DNA of 64,000 bases from Mangrovibacterium diazotrophicum (GTDB lineage: Bacteria; Bacteroidota; Bacteroidia; Bacteroidales; Prolixibacteraceae), in NCBI RefSeq assembly GCF_003610535.1, contig NZ_RAPN01000006.1:1-64000 (forward strand), read 5' to 3'. Shown here one piece after another: positions 51,940 through 60,471 of the stretch (positions are counted from its first letter, which is position 1; each line of letters opens with the position of its first letter). A program made the position numbers and the translations under genes. The notes below the pieces were generated by a model. That model was not told the origin of the DNA. It saw only the letters and a program-made list of their open reading frames with translations, and did no database searches.

Positions 51940-52911
51940 ATGTATCGAATTGAAGATCATATGGGAAGACGTTTTGAAAAGCTGCGGGTTAGCTTGCTGA
52001 ACACCTGCAATTTTTCGTGCACCTACTGTGTGAGCTCCGGACCGGATGCAACGCAAAACAGCCTGGTGCCGGCTTTCCGCGAGGAACAATTGGATACCAA
52101 CGACTTTGCCAAACTGATTGCAGCCGTGCACCGTGTTTGCGGACTGAAGAGCATCCGCCTGACCGGTGGCGAACCGCTGCTTTATATGAATTTGTTCCCG
52201 CTGATCGAACAGATCAGGAACATCGGAATTGAAGATATTCGCCTGACAACCAACGGCTACTACCTGAAGCAGACAGCCAATCAGTTGAGTAAATCAGGCG
52301 TGCGTTCCATCAACGTGTCCCTCGATGCCATTGATGCAGATTTAATGAAAACCATTTCCCGCCACCAGAATCCGCAAAAGGTTTTTGATGGCATTGAAGC
52401 GGCTGTTGAAGCAGGCTTGAATGTGAAGCTGAACGCCGTGATTATGCGCGGACAAAACGATTCGCAAATCATTCCGCTGCTGGACTACGCAGCAAAAATT
52501 GGCGTTAAAATTCGCTTCCTCGAGCTGATGAAAATGGGACACCTTTTCCAAGGACAGAATGAATTGTTCTTCTCCGAAAAAGAGATTCTCGAAACGATCT
52601 CCCGGAGCTACAACATTCAACCACTGGAGCGTAAAGCTTCGGACACGGCACACTACTGGTCGGCAGGAGGACAACGAACCTTTGGCATTATTGCCAACGA
52701 GTCGACCCCATTCTGCCACGACTGCAACCGGCTGCGCATGGACAGCCGCGGATACTTTTTCGGCTGCCTGAGTAACGCCCATGGCGAAAAGCTGGCGCCG
52801 TTCATTGAAGATCAGGACTTATTAATACAAAAGCTTCGTCAACTGCTGCTGTTGAAACAACCTGTGAAATTTCACGGGAGCAAGCTGTCGATGCGCAATA
52901 TTGGAGGATAA
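51940..52911 (+). CDS. moaA: GTP 3',8-cyclase (molybdenum cofactor biosynthesis)
   Basis: 323 residues. Radical-SAM cluster Cys 23, 27, 30 (NTCNFSCTYC), C-terminal Fe-S cluster CHDCNRLRMDSRGYFFGC, and a terminal Gly-Gly (MRNIGG), which is the family end motif. SAM-binding LTGGEPLLYM. It turns GTP into the 3',8-cyclo compound for cyclic pyranopterin. First gene of the cofactor set, 11 bp after the rubredoxin gene; moaC, needed next, is not in the window. Confidence 0.95.
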   Translation: MYRIEDHMGRRFEKLRVSLLNTCNFSCTYCVSSGPDATQNSLVPAFREEQLDTNDFAKLIAAVHRVCGLKSIRLTGGEPLLYMNLFPLIEQIRNIGIEDIRLTTNGYYLKQTANQLSKSGVRSINVSLDAIDADLMKTISRHQNPQKVFDGIEAAVEAGLNVKLNAVIMRGQNDSQIIPLLDYAAKIGVKIRFLELMKMGHLFQGQNELFFSEKEILETISRSYNIQPLERKASDTAHYWSAGGQRTFGIIANESTPFCHDCNRLRMDSRGYFFGCLSNAHGEKLAPFIEDQDLLIQKLRQLLLLKQPVKFHGSKLSMRNIGG

Positions 52912-52914
52912 CAG

Positions 52915-53163
52915 ATGGAATCAACCATTCAAGTAACCTGTTTCGCCGGCTTAAAAAAATACTTTGCAGGAGAGCTGACCTTAAACCTAGTTCTTCCCAC
53001 GGCTTACGAGAACGTGTTGGAAGAAATGAAAAGGATCAATCCCGAAGCAACCGAGATTCTGGATAGCTGTCGCATCGCCGCTTGCCAGACTTTCGTTCCG
53101 CTCAAGTCGCTAATGACTTCGGATGAACCGATTTTCATCGTTCCTCCTTCAAGCGGAGGATAA
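52915..53163 (+). CDS. moaD: Molybdopterin synthase small subunit
   Basis: 82 residues with ubiquitin-like fold words and the C-terminal VPPSSGG, whose Gly-Gly is thiocarboxylated to deliver sulfur. Starts 3 bp after moaA; overlaps no gene. It works with MoaE and is activated by the MoeB-like protein encoded downstream. Confidence 0.85.
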   Translation: MESTIQVTCFAGLKKYFAGELTLNLVLPTAYENVLEEMKRINPEATEILDSCRIAACQTFVPLKSLMTSDEPIFIVPPSSGG

Positions 53164-53236
53164 GCGAATTGAAGAATGATTAACGATTAGTGATTGCCGA
53201 TTAACTCGAAACTTGTAACACATAACCCAAACTCAA
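53164..53236 (+). repeat. Short AACTCG/AACCC repeat before moaE
   Basis: The 73 bp between moaD and moaE end in TAACTCGAAACTTGTAAC then ATAACCCAAACTCAA, words related to the heptads of other gaps. Also GATTAACGATTAGTGATT short direct words. It may affect moaE translation but no Shine-Dalgarno is visible. Confidence 0.5.
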
Positions 53237-53704
53237 ATGCAACATCTAACGCCAGATACCATCAATTATGCTGATCTGTTCGTCGATTTCCGCGATCCGA
53301 ACAGCGGTGCTGTTGTCCTGTTCAGCGGTGAAGTTCGCGACAACAACAAAGGACGAGCTGTGACCCATTTGGAGTACGAGGCTTACGAACCGATGGCTGA
53401 GAAAATGATCGCAGATATTCTGCGCGATGCTTTCGAAAAATGGCCGTTGAACAAAGCGATTTGTGTGCACCGGGTTGGAAAAGTTGAAATCTCGGGCTGT
53501 GCTGTGGTTGTGATCACGAGCTCGGCACACCGTGCAGCTGCTTACGAAGCAAATCGTTACATCATCGACCGGGTGAAATACGAGGCGCCGATTTGGAAAC
53601 ATGAGTTTTTTGCTGACGGAACCAGCGAGTGGGGACAAAACTGCGATTGCAGCTCTCCATCGCATCCGCATCATCACGAACACAAACACCAATACGCCAA
53701 ATGA
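53237..53704 (+). CDS. moaE: Molybdopterin synthase large subunit
   Basis: 155 residues. Conserved blocks VLFSGEVRDNNKGRAV, LEYEAYEPMAEKM and KYEAPIWKHEFFADG, the last with the lysine of the active site, plus ICVHRVGKVEISG. It puts two sulfurs on precursor Z using MoaD thiocarboxylate. The C-terminus is His/Ser-rich (CSSPSHPHHHEHKHQ), unusual and possibly metal-binding. The stop overlaps the next start by 4 bp (ATGA). Confidence 0.93.
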   Translation: MQHLTPDTINYADLFVDFRDPNSGAVVLFSGEVRDNNKGRAVTHLEYEAYEPMAEKMIADILRDAFEKWPLNKAICVHRVGKVEISGCAVVVITSSAHRAAAYEANRYIIDRVKYEAPIWKHEFFADGTSEWGQNCDCSSPSHPHHHEHKHQYAK

Positions 53705-54417
53705 GAACCTTGACGACAGAAGATCACAACCGCTTTTCTCGTCACATCTCGCTGGCCGAGATTGGCGAAAGCGGTCAGCAAAAGCTGAAAAATGCACGGG
53801 TGCTGGTAATTGGCGCCGGTGGCTTGGGCAGCCCGTTGCTGACTTACCTGGCTGCTGCCGGAGTCGGCTCCATTGCCATTGTTGACGATGACGTGGTAAG
53901 TGCTTCGAACCTGCAGCGACAGATTCTGTATGCCACGGCCCAGGTCGGGTTACGGAAAGTGGAGATGGCCGCACAACGGTTGGTCGAGTTGTATCCCGAA
54001 ATCCGGATTTTGGCTTACAACACGCGGCTGACAAGCGAAAACGCAGAAGAATTGATTTCGGATTGCGACGTGGTTGCCGACTGTTCCGACAACTACGCCA
54101 CCCGCGCACTGATTGGAAATGTTAGCGCGAGGCTGAAAAAACCGCTAGCCTACGCTTCGGTATTGAATTACGAAGGACAGGTGACTGTCTTCAACTATAG
54201 CGAAGGAGCGTCTTTCGGCGAGCTTTATCCAAGCTTACCGAAAGACGGCCTGTACAAAACTGATGAAATTGGTTTGGTAGGCGTGCTACCCGGAATTGCC
54301 GGTTGCCTGCAAGCCAACGAAGTACTGAAAATCATCACCGGATATGGTGAGGTGCTCTCCCGAAAACTGTTGGTTTTCGCCATTAACGAAAACCGTTTTC
54401 AGGTTTTTAATTACTAA
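53701..54417 (+). CDS. moeB: MoeB/ThiF-type E1-like adenylyltransferase without the zinc cysteines
   Basis: 238 residues, ATG overlapping the moaE stop. N-terminal HISLAEIGESGQQKL, ATP-binding VLVIGAGGLGSPLLTY, Asp/Arg residues VDDDVVSASNLQRQIL, and late VLPGIAGCLQANEVLKIITG are the MoeB marks. MoeB normally carries two CxxC zinc pairs (near GPCYRCLYPE and before the VLGVLPG block), but here those places read GASFGELYPS and YKTDEIG. So the adenylating fold is kept and the zinc site lost. Sulfur carrier likely MoaD. Confidence 0.87.
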   Translation: MRTLTTEDHNRFSRHISLAEIGESGQQKLKNARVLVIGAGGLGSPLLTYLAAAGVGSIAIVDDDVVSASNLQRQILYATAQVGLRKVEMAAQRLVELYPEIRILAYNTRLTSENAEELISDCDVVADCSDNYATRALIGNVSARLKKPLAYASVLNYEGQVTVFNYSEGASFGELYPSLPKDGLYKTDEIGLVGVLPGIAGCLQANEVLKIITGYGEVLSRKLLVFAINENRFQVFNY

Positions 54418-54989
54418 GCCAGAGCCATACCAACGATTCGTTTTACCGGCTCGGACAAGTTTAACTGTAAAGCAATTTCATGACCATGAGCAGACATTTT
54501 ACCCCAGGTTTTTTGCACAATCTGAACCAGCTGTTCGTCCGTTTTTCCGGGCATGAAATCAGCCATGTAGTTCTCGAGGAAAACCAGGCAAACAACATCT
54601 TCCAATTTCTGGGCTTCATCCAAACGATGAATATTCAGCTTTTTCAGGATGTCGCGCACTTCGGAAATAAAGTCGTCCGCGTAACCGGCTTCTTTCAGAA
54701 TAACAGCAGCCTTGTCGGCTTGGTAGTCGCCCAAAAAGTTACGCCACTGGTAATAACCGATTCGTCCTTCTGGATAAGTGCTGCGGGCAATTTCCCAGCG
54801 AAACAGGTGTTGGCACCAGGCAGAAATCGCCAAAGCTTCAGAAGCGTCGGCATAAACTTTCTGCAAACAATCAGCCAAACGCTGGCTATACAACAACTCC
54901 GCCGGTGTGCCTTCGGCCTCCAGGTTAGGATCTTGCTGATGAGCCGCTTTCAAAGCCTCAACAGCAACAGGGTAAACAGAACTATACAT
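54414..54989 (-). CDS. DUF4202 protein
   Basis: 191 residues from the ATG 54987-54989; a longer frame to 55166 would add 59 unconserved codons over the nirB start. DUF4202 blocks: EGTPAELLYSQRLADC, WCQHLFRWEIARSTYPEGRIGYYQWR, LEDVVCLVFLENYMADF. All-helical, cytoplasmic, function unknown. It is the only minus-strand gene in the nitrate locus; its end overlaps the moeB end by 4 bp and it is divergent from nirB (101 bp), which argues for its own regulation or shared with nirB. Confidence 0.85.
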   Translation of the reverse strand: MYSSVYPVAVEALKAAHQQDPNLEAEGTPAELLYSQRLADCLQKVYADASEALAISAWCQHLFRWEIARSTYPEGRIGYYQWRNFLGDYQADKAAVILKEAGYADDFISEVRDILKKLNIHRLDEAQKLEDVVCLVFLENYMADFMPGKTDEQLVQIVQKTWGKMSAHGHEIALQLNLSEPVKRIVGMALA

Positions 54990-55090
54990 GCTTGTCAATT
55001 TTAAAAGAAATAACAGGATGCCAACCAAAAAGTTACATGGCAACCTGAAATAACGTCGAAATAATAAAAACAAAATAACACAAAACTCAC

Positions 55091-57583
55091 ATGAAAAAAC
55101 GAATTGTATTAATCGGAAACGGGATGACCGGCTACAAATTCTGCGAGAAATTTGTGGCATCTCCACTGGTTCAGGACTACGAACTGCTTGTTTTTGGTGA
55201 AGAACCTCACCCTGCTTACGACCGGGTGCACCTGACCTCCTACTACACCGGAACTGTTCCGGAGGAATTGTTGTTGGCTCCGGCCGGCTGGTATACCGAA
55301 CACGGAATTGAACTGCGCACGCATGAACGAATTACGGGCATCGATCGCGAAGCCAAAACCATCCAGTCGGAAAGAGACTTGACTTATCATTACGACATCC
55401 TCGTGCTGTCAACCGGCTCATCTGCATTTGTTCCTCCCATTCAGGGAGTTGAAAAGAAAGGTGTGTTCGTGTACCGCACGTTCGACGATATCGACAAAAT
55501 AAAAGCTTACATCCCCGAAGCCAAAAAGGCGGCGGTAATCGGCGGCGGACTTTTGGGCTTGGAAGCTGCAAAAGCAGTACTCGACGACGGATTGCCAACC
55601 AGCATAGTGGAGTTCGCTCCCCGCCTGATGCCGCGTCAGCTTGACCCGCAAGGCGCCGAAATCCTAAAGTCGAAACTGGAAGAATTCAACCTGGAAGTTT
55701 TACTGAATAAAAGCACCGAATGCATCGTTGGGAATGGATCAATTCAAGGTTTGAAATTTACCGACGGAAGCAGCATCGACGCTGACCTGCTCGTGATTTC
55801 AGCCGGGATTCGTCCGCGTGACGAACTCGCTAAAAATGCAGGTTTGGAAGTGCACGCTCGTGGTGGAATTGTGGTAAACAGTAAAATGGAAACACTGGAC
55901 CCCAACATCTTTGCCATCGGTGAATGTGTGGTGGTGCATAATATGGTGTGGGGCCTGGTTGCGCCATGCTACGAAATGGCTGAAGTGCTGGTTAAAAACC
56001 TGCAAGGCGACTCTGCCGAATTCCTTGGCTTCGACCTGTCGTCGAAACTAAAACTGATCGGTACCGATGTGGCCAGCTTCGGCGACGCTCTTTCAGCACA
56101 GGAAGGAATGAAAACAATTGTGTACGAAAACAAGGCGCGCGGCGTGTATAAACGACTCAATCTTTCGGCTGACGGCAAATACCTGTTGGGTGGAATTTTG
56201 GTTGGCGAGGCCGACGAATACAATATGCTGAAGCAGGTGGTGAACAACAAAATGGTACTGCCTGAAAACCCGGAAGATTTCATTTTGGGTGCCCGCGGTG
56301 GCGAAGGTGGTGCCGGCATCAGCGTTGGCGACCTGCCCGACTCAGCCGTCATTTGCTCCTGCGAAAACATCACCAAAGGTCAGATTTTGCAGGCCATTGA
56401 AAAAGACGGTGCCGAAGCAGTTCCGTTGATTAAAAGGTGTACCAAAGCCGGAACCGGTTGTGGTGGCTGTGTGCCCATGATCGACGATTTGCTGACACAT
56501 TACATGAAGTCTCAGGGACGTGAAGTACGCAAAACCATTTGCGAACACTTCAACTACACCCGCCAGGAATTATATGACCTGATCAAGGTGAACGAGATTA
56601 AATCGTTCAATGAGCTGTTGCATGCCCACGGGAAAGGCTCTGGTTGCGAGATTTGTAAGCCTGTTACAGCATCACTGCTTGCCAGCATCTGGAACGAAGT
56701 GATTGCCAAGCACGATACCATTCAGGACACCAACGACCGCTTCCTGGCAAACATCCAGCAACGCGGCGTGTACTCCGTTGTTCCGCGTATTCCGGGTGGA
56801 GAAATTACCCCGGACAAATTAATTGTGATTGGACAAGTAGCAAAGAAATACGACTTGTACACCAAGATCACCGGCGGCCAGCGTATCGACCTGTTTGGTG
56901 CACGGGTTGATCAGCTGCCTAACATTTGGGAAGAACTGATTGATGCCGGATTTGAAAGCGGACACGCTTACGGTAAAGCATTGCGAACCGTAAAAAGCTG
57001 CGTTGGTTCAACCTGGTGCCGCTACGGAATGGACGACTCGGTGACTTTTGCTATCGACGTTGAAAACCGCTACAAGGGACTTCGTTCTCCGCACAAATTG
57101 AAAGGCGGCGTTTCGGGCTGTGTACGCGAATGTGCTGAAGCACGCGGCAAGGACTTCGGCATCATTGCTACCGATAAAGGCTGGAACTTGTTCGTTTGTG
57201 GAAACGGTGGTGCCAACCCGCGCCATGCCGACCTGTTGGCTTCCGACCTCGACAAAGAAACCTGCATCAAATACCTCGACCGCTTCCTGATGTTCTACAT
57301 CAAAACAGCCGGCCCGTTAACCCGGACCTCCAAATGGCTGTCGGAACTGGAAGGCGGATTGGGCTACCTGAAAGACGTCATTGTGAAAGACTCACTGGGC
57401 ATTGGCGAAAAACTGGAGCAGGAAATGGAAGAACTGATTTCGCATTACCAATGTGAGTGGACGACTGTTGTCCGCAACCCGGAAATGCGCCAGAAATTCC
57501 GCCACTTTGTCAACTCAGATCAAATCGACGAAAACATCAAATACGTACCGATGCGTGGCCAAAAAATGCCCGCCAAAGCATAA
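55091..57583 (+). CDS. nirB: NADH-dependent nitrite reductase, large subunit
   Basis: 830 residues. NADH/FAD module (1-300) with IVLIGNGMTGYKF and VIGGGLLGLEAAK; two BFD-type [2Fe-2S] regions at about 418-480 (VICSCENITKG ... GTGCGGC) and 480-535 (KTICEHFNYTR ... GCEICKP); the sirohaem domain has SCVGSTWCRYG (C637, C643) and GCVRECAEARG (C677, C681) ligands, and is intact. It reduces nitrite to ammonium in the cytoplasm with NirD. Normal length. Confidence 0.95.
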   Translation: MKKRIVLIGNGMTGYKFCEKFVASPLVQDYELLVFGEEPHPAYDRVHLTSYYTGTVPEELLLAPAGWYTEHGIELRTHERITGIDREAKTIQSERDLTYHYDILVLSTGSSAFVPPIQGVEKKGVFVYRTFDDIDKIKAYIPEAKKAAVIGGGLLGLEAAKAVLDDGLPTSIVEFAPRLMPRQLDPQGAEILKSKLEEFNLEVLLNKSTECIVGNGSIQGLKFTDGSSIDADLLVISAGIRPRDELAKNAGLEVHARGGIVVNSKMETLDPNIFAIGECVVVHNMVWGLVAPCYEMAEVLVKNLQGDSAEFLGFDLSSKLKLIGTDVASFGDALSAQEGMKTIVYENKARGVYKRLNLSADGKYLLGGILVGEADEYNMLKQVVNNKMVLPENPEDFILGARGGEGGAGISVGDLPDSAVICSCENITKGQILQAIEKDGAEAVPLIKRCTKAGTGCGGCVPMIDDLLTHYMKSQGREVRKTICEHFNYTRQELYDLIKVNEIKSFNELLHAHGKGSGCEICKPVTASLLASIWNEVIAKHDTIQDTNDRFLANIQQRGVYSVVPRIPGGEITPDKLIVIGQVAKKYDLYTKITGGQRIDLFGARVDQLPNIWEELIDAGFESGHAYGKALRTVKSCVGSTWCRYGMDDSVTFAIDVENRYKGLRSPHKLKGGVSGCVRECAEARGKDFGIIATDKGWNLFVCGNGGANPRHADLLASDLDKETCIKYLDRFLMFYIKTAGPLTRTSKWLSELEGGLGYLKDVIVKDSLGIGEKLEQEMEELISHYQCEWTTVVRNPEMRQKFRHFVNSDQIDENIKYVPMRGQKMPAKA

Positions 57584-57588
57584 CAACT

Positions 57589-57942
57589 ATGGAAACACAA
57601 GTAATCACAACAGTAAAAGAGTGGGTGAAAGCTGCGGCAGTAGAAGACTTTCCGCAGAACGGCGGCGCTGCAGTGCTGATCAATGGTGAGCAAATCGCGG
57701 TATTCAACTTTACGAACGAAGGCCGTTGGTACGCCACACAAAACCGCTGCCCGCACAAAGGTGAAATGGCCATCTCGCGTGGCCTCACCGGCGACTCGGA
57801 TGGTTTGCACAAAGTGGCTTGCCCGTTCCACAAAAAGACTTTTTCGCTCGAAGATGGCAAATGCCTCACCGACGAAGGTTACCAATTGAAAACTTATCCC
57901 GTAAAAATAGAAGACGGATTCGTTTATGTTGGGATTGAATAG
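57589..57942 (+). CDS. nirD: Nitrite reductase small subunit (Rieske)
   Basis: 117 residues. Rieske ligands in NRCPHKG and CPFHKKTF. Starts at the ATG 57589, 5 bp after nirB; the frame goes on upstream inside nirB but that part is not real. It is the small subunit of the NirBD enzyme. Confidence 0.93.
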   Translation: METQVITTVKEWVKAAAVEDFPQNGGAAVLINGEQIAVFNFTNEGRWYATQNRCPHKGEMAISRGLTGDSDGLHKVACPFHKKTFSLEDGKCLTDEGYQLKTYPVKIEDGFVYVGIE

Positions 57943-58085
57943 TTGATTAAGAAGGCAGTTGAATGCCTTTGAAGGCAATGGGAAGCATTGAAAACAATCG
58001 TGTTCAACTGCATTCAACACTTTCAACTGTTTCCAACTGTTTCCAAATTCAGCTATCTTTCAGGCCAACCTTGAAAAATTGAATT
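57943..58085 (+). repeat. Inverted TTCAACTG/CAGTTGAA repeats between nirD and the sirohaem gene
   Basis: GCAGTTGAATGCC near 57955-57967 pairs with TTCAACTGCATTCAAC near 58002-58018; GCCTTTGAAGGC is a small hairpin between. Then TTTCAACTG/TTTCCAACTG direct units up to 58046. A long potential stem-loop and simple repeats lie here before the next gene start at 58086. No coding role. Confidence 0.55.
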
Positions 58086-58577
58086 ATGCAACGCAAGTAT
58101 TTACCCATATCGCTTGACATTACCAACCAGAAAATCCTGATCATCGGAGCCGGGAAAAGTGCCTTTAGCAAAGGAACAATTCTGAAACGCTTCGATGCTG
58201 AAATTGAGTTCGTGGCACTGGAAATCTGTGATGAAATTAAAAACAGTGGCTGGCCCTACAAGCAAAAAGCTTATGAGCCGTCGGACCTGGAAGGTTACAT
58301 CATGGTGTACAGTTGTTCGAACAATCAAAAACTGGATTGCCAGATTCGGCGGGATGCCAAGCAAAAGGGAGTACTTTGCAACATTCACGACAAGCCGAAA
58401 ATGTGCCAGTACGTCTCTCCTGCCGTCTATCAATACAAAAACATGACGGTGGCTGTAGCCTCCAGCGGACGCGACGTATTCAAATCCATCAAATTGCGTA
58501 ATCATTTGCGCGACTACCTGGATCAGCACATCGAAGAAATTCTCGATTTCAGCCAATACGGCGAAGAAGGGATATAA
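58086..58577 (+). CDS. Precorrin-2 dehydrogenase/sirohydrochlorin ferrochelatase-like protein
   Basis: 163 residues, the stand-alone form of the CysG N-terminal or SirC/Met8p type. LPISLDITNQKILIIGAGKSA is the NAD loop (GAGKSA in place of the usual GGGxVA), IMVYSCSNNQKLD the region of the active site, and LCNIHDKPKMCQYVSPAV and AVASSGRDVFKS follow. Makes sirohydrochlorin and perhaps inserts iron, giving sirohaem for NirB. Domain missing: C-terminal methyltransferase (encoded next). Confidence 0.85.
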   Translation: MQRKYLPISLDITNQKILIIGAGKSAFSKGTILKRFDAEIEFVALEICDEIKNSGWPYKQKAYEPSDLEGYIMVYSCSNNQKLDCQIRRDAKQKGVLCNIHDKPKMCQYVSPAVYQYKNMTVAVASSGRDVFKSIKLRNHLRDYLDQHIEEILDFSQYGEEGI

Positions 58578-58658
58578 GGCAAACAGAGAAAGTAAAAAGG
58601 AAGAAGTAAACGTGGAGACTGATCAATTCAATTTGAACAGAAACGGAATTACAAGAGA

Positions 58659-59399
58659 ATGACAACAACACACTTAATATCAATCGTTGGCGCAGGGCCG
58701 GGAGATCCGGAGTTGCTGACCGTTAAAGCGCACAAACGCCTGAGCGAAGCAGACGCTGTACTGTACGATGCTCTGCATGGTTACGATATTCTGAAATTAG
58801 CTCGCGAAGACGCCGAAATGATCTACGCGGGCAAATTTCAGGGTGACGGCCAATGCCAGGCCAAACGCCAGGATGATATTCATCTGAAGATGGCGGAACT
58901 GGCTGCACTGGGCAAAAAAGTTGTTCGTCTGAAAGCCGGTGATCCGATGGTGTTCGGACGCGGAGCCGAAGAAATTCGTTTCTGCAAACAGCAAGGGCTG
59001 ACTTACGAAGTGATTCCCGGAATTACAGCGGGAGTTGCTGCAGCCGGCCTGCTCGAAGTTCCGATTACCGAACGCCAAAAAAGCCCGATGGTACTTTTCT
59101 ACACCGGACACCGCACCGACGACTCGCTTTCAAACATTGAAAGTGTGATTGAAGTGCTGAAAGCCGGCGGAACGGTTACCGTTTACATGGGGTTCAAGAA
59201 TATTGGTTTGCTTGCAGGCTCCATTATTGAAGCCGGATTGGATCCGCAAATGCCCGTTCAGGTGATGAGCCACGTTGGGCAGGAAGCGCAAAGCCTGCTG
59301 AGTTGTACCATCAGTAATGTTGAGCAATGCATTCTTGAAAAGAAACCGTCCACTCCTGCTGTTTTGTTCATCGGGAAATATGCCGACCCTATCGTTTAA
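58659..59399 (+). CDS. cobA: Uroporphyrinogen-III C-methyltransferase
   Basis: 246 residues of SUMT. LISIVGAGPGDPELLTVKA, DAVLYDALHG, VVRLKAGDPMVFGRGAEE, and VIPGITAGVAAAG are all in place. It methylates uroporphyrinogen III twice to make precorrin-2 in the sirohaem route. Works with the dehydrogenase gene before it, 81 bp away. Confidence 0.94.
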   Translation: MTTTHLISIVGAGPGDPELLTVKAHKRLSEADAVLYDALHGYDILKLAREDAEMIYAGKFQGDGQCQAKRQDDIHLKMAELAALGKKVVRLKAGDPMVFGRGAEEIRFCKQQGLTYEVIPGITAGVAAAGLLEVPITERQKSPMVLFYTGHRTDDSLSNIESVIEVLKAGGTVTVYMGFKNIGLLAGSIIEAGLDPQMPVQVMSHVGQEAQSLLSCTISNVEQCILEKKPSTPAVLFIGKYADPIV

Positions 59400-59479
59400 A
59401 TACGATTGATCTCTGAAGATTTTTCAAACCGAAATAAAATCGAAACCGAAGTTTTTTCACCACCTAGGAAATAAGCGTC

Positions 59480-60193
59480 ATGATTAAACACCGCATCGAT
59501 TGTCTGAGCTGTTCAAATTCGGAATGCCTGATCAAAAAGCATTGCGGAGATCCGGGTATTACATCTTACTTGAGTCGTAAAGTATCGATCCCCGCACGAA
59601 AAGGTCAAAACATTATCATCGAAGGCTCGCCAATCCACGGGTTGTACTTTGTTTATTCCGGAAGAGTCAAAGTATTAACCACCGGCATCAACGGGCGGGA
59701 ACAGATTCTGCGTTTTGCCAAGGAAGGAGAAATGCTGGGACAGCGTGGCTTCAGTACCCATCAGTACTACCCGATTGGTGCTTCAGCCCTGGAAGACACC
59801 ATCGTCTGCAACTTCTCGATGGAAGTGATGAAAGAGATGCTGCTCAACTTACCCAAACTCTCCTACGACTTCATTTCGTTTTACGCCGAAGAACTGCACC
59901 GCAGCGAAACCAAAGTCCGCATGTTTGCGCACATGACCGTTCGTGAAAAAGTAATCGATGCACTACTTTATATTACACGAAAATTTGGGTCGAAGAAAAA
60001 CTTCATCAACATCACGCTTAGCCGCAAAGAAATTGCTGATTTTGCCGGGACAACAGAAGAACAAGTCATCCGCGTACTTTCGTCCCTGAAAAAAGAAGAA
60101 TTAATCCTTCTTTCGGGCAAAAAAATCGGAGTTCCGGATGCGGATATTCTCAAAAAAGAGATCGCAGAGCATCATTATTTCATCCAAAGCTAA
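59480..60193 (+). CDS. Crp/Fnr-family regulator with FNR-like cysteines
   Basis: 237 residues. Cyclic-nucleotide-binding fold (about 25-140) and HTH_Crp (about 150-220, recognition part EEQVIRVLSSLKKE). Four N-terminal cysteines C8, C11, C16, C22 and C110 in IVCNFSMEV, which aligns with FNR C122, make an Fe-S sensor likely. It probably controls the nitrate locus in response to oxygen or nitric oxide. The HTH keeps a glutamate and an arginine typical of Crp readers. Ends at a terminator. Confidence 0.85.
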   Translation: MIKHRIDCLSCSNSECLIKKHCGDPGITSYLSRKVSIPARKGQNIIIEGSPIHGLYFVYSGRVKVLTTGINGREQILRFAKEGEMLGQRGFSTHQYYPIGASALEDTIVCNFSMEVMKEMLLNLPKLSYDFISFYAEELHRSETKVRMFAHMTVREKVIDALLYITRKFGSKKNFINITLSRKEIADFAGTTEEQVIRVLSSLKKEELILLSGKKIGVPDADILKKEIAEHHYFIQS

Positions 60194-60230
60194 AATCACA
60201 AATAGCTCACAATCAAAACAAAAATATTTT

Positions 60231-60257
60231 AAACCTGCTTTTTGGCAGGTTTTTTTA
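60231..60257 (+). terminator. Rho-independent terminator after the regulator gene
   Basis: ACCTGC/GCAGGT with a loop of about 6 nt, flanked by A-run and followed by TTTTTTT. About 40 bp past the stop at 60193. Confidence 0.85.
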
Positions 60258-60471
60258 TATCATATAGTCTGAAAACACATGTGAAAAAGACTAAAAAGAC
60301 AGTGCATATCCCATATTTTTCATGTTTTTCAACCCATACTTTTACTGTATCGAATTACATAAGTAAAACAGATCAGAAAGTAGGTTTCAGGTTGAATCAG
60401 TTAAAGCCCAAAGAATTCAAAAAGACGTTCAACCGACTCCATTTAGCAATTAAAATTAAAACTCTTATCGT

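Noticed and set aside
53246-54109. 287-aa open frame on the minus strand over moaE and moeB
   Set aside because: It lies entirely antisense to two strongly supported cofactor genes and its composition (Arg-, Ser-rich, no conserved blocks) is that of a shadow frame.
54990-55166. N-terminal extension of the DUF4202 protein
   Set aside because: The extra 59 residues are hydrophobic and basic with no conservation pattern and overlap the nirB start in antisense; the ATG at 54987-54989 matches the family start.
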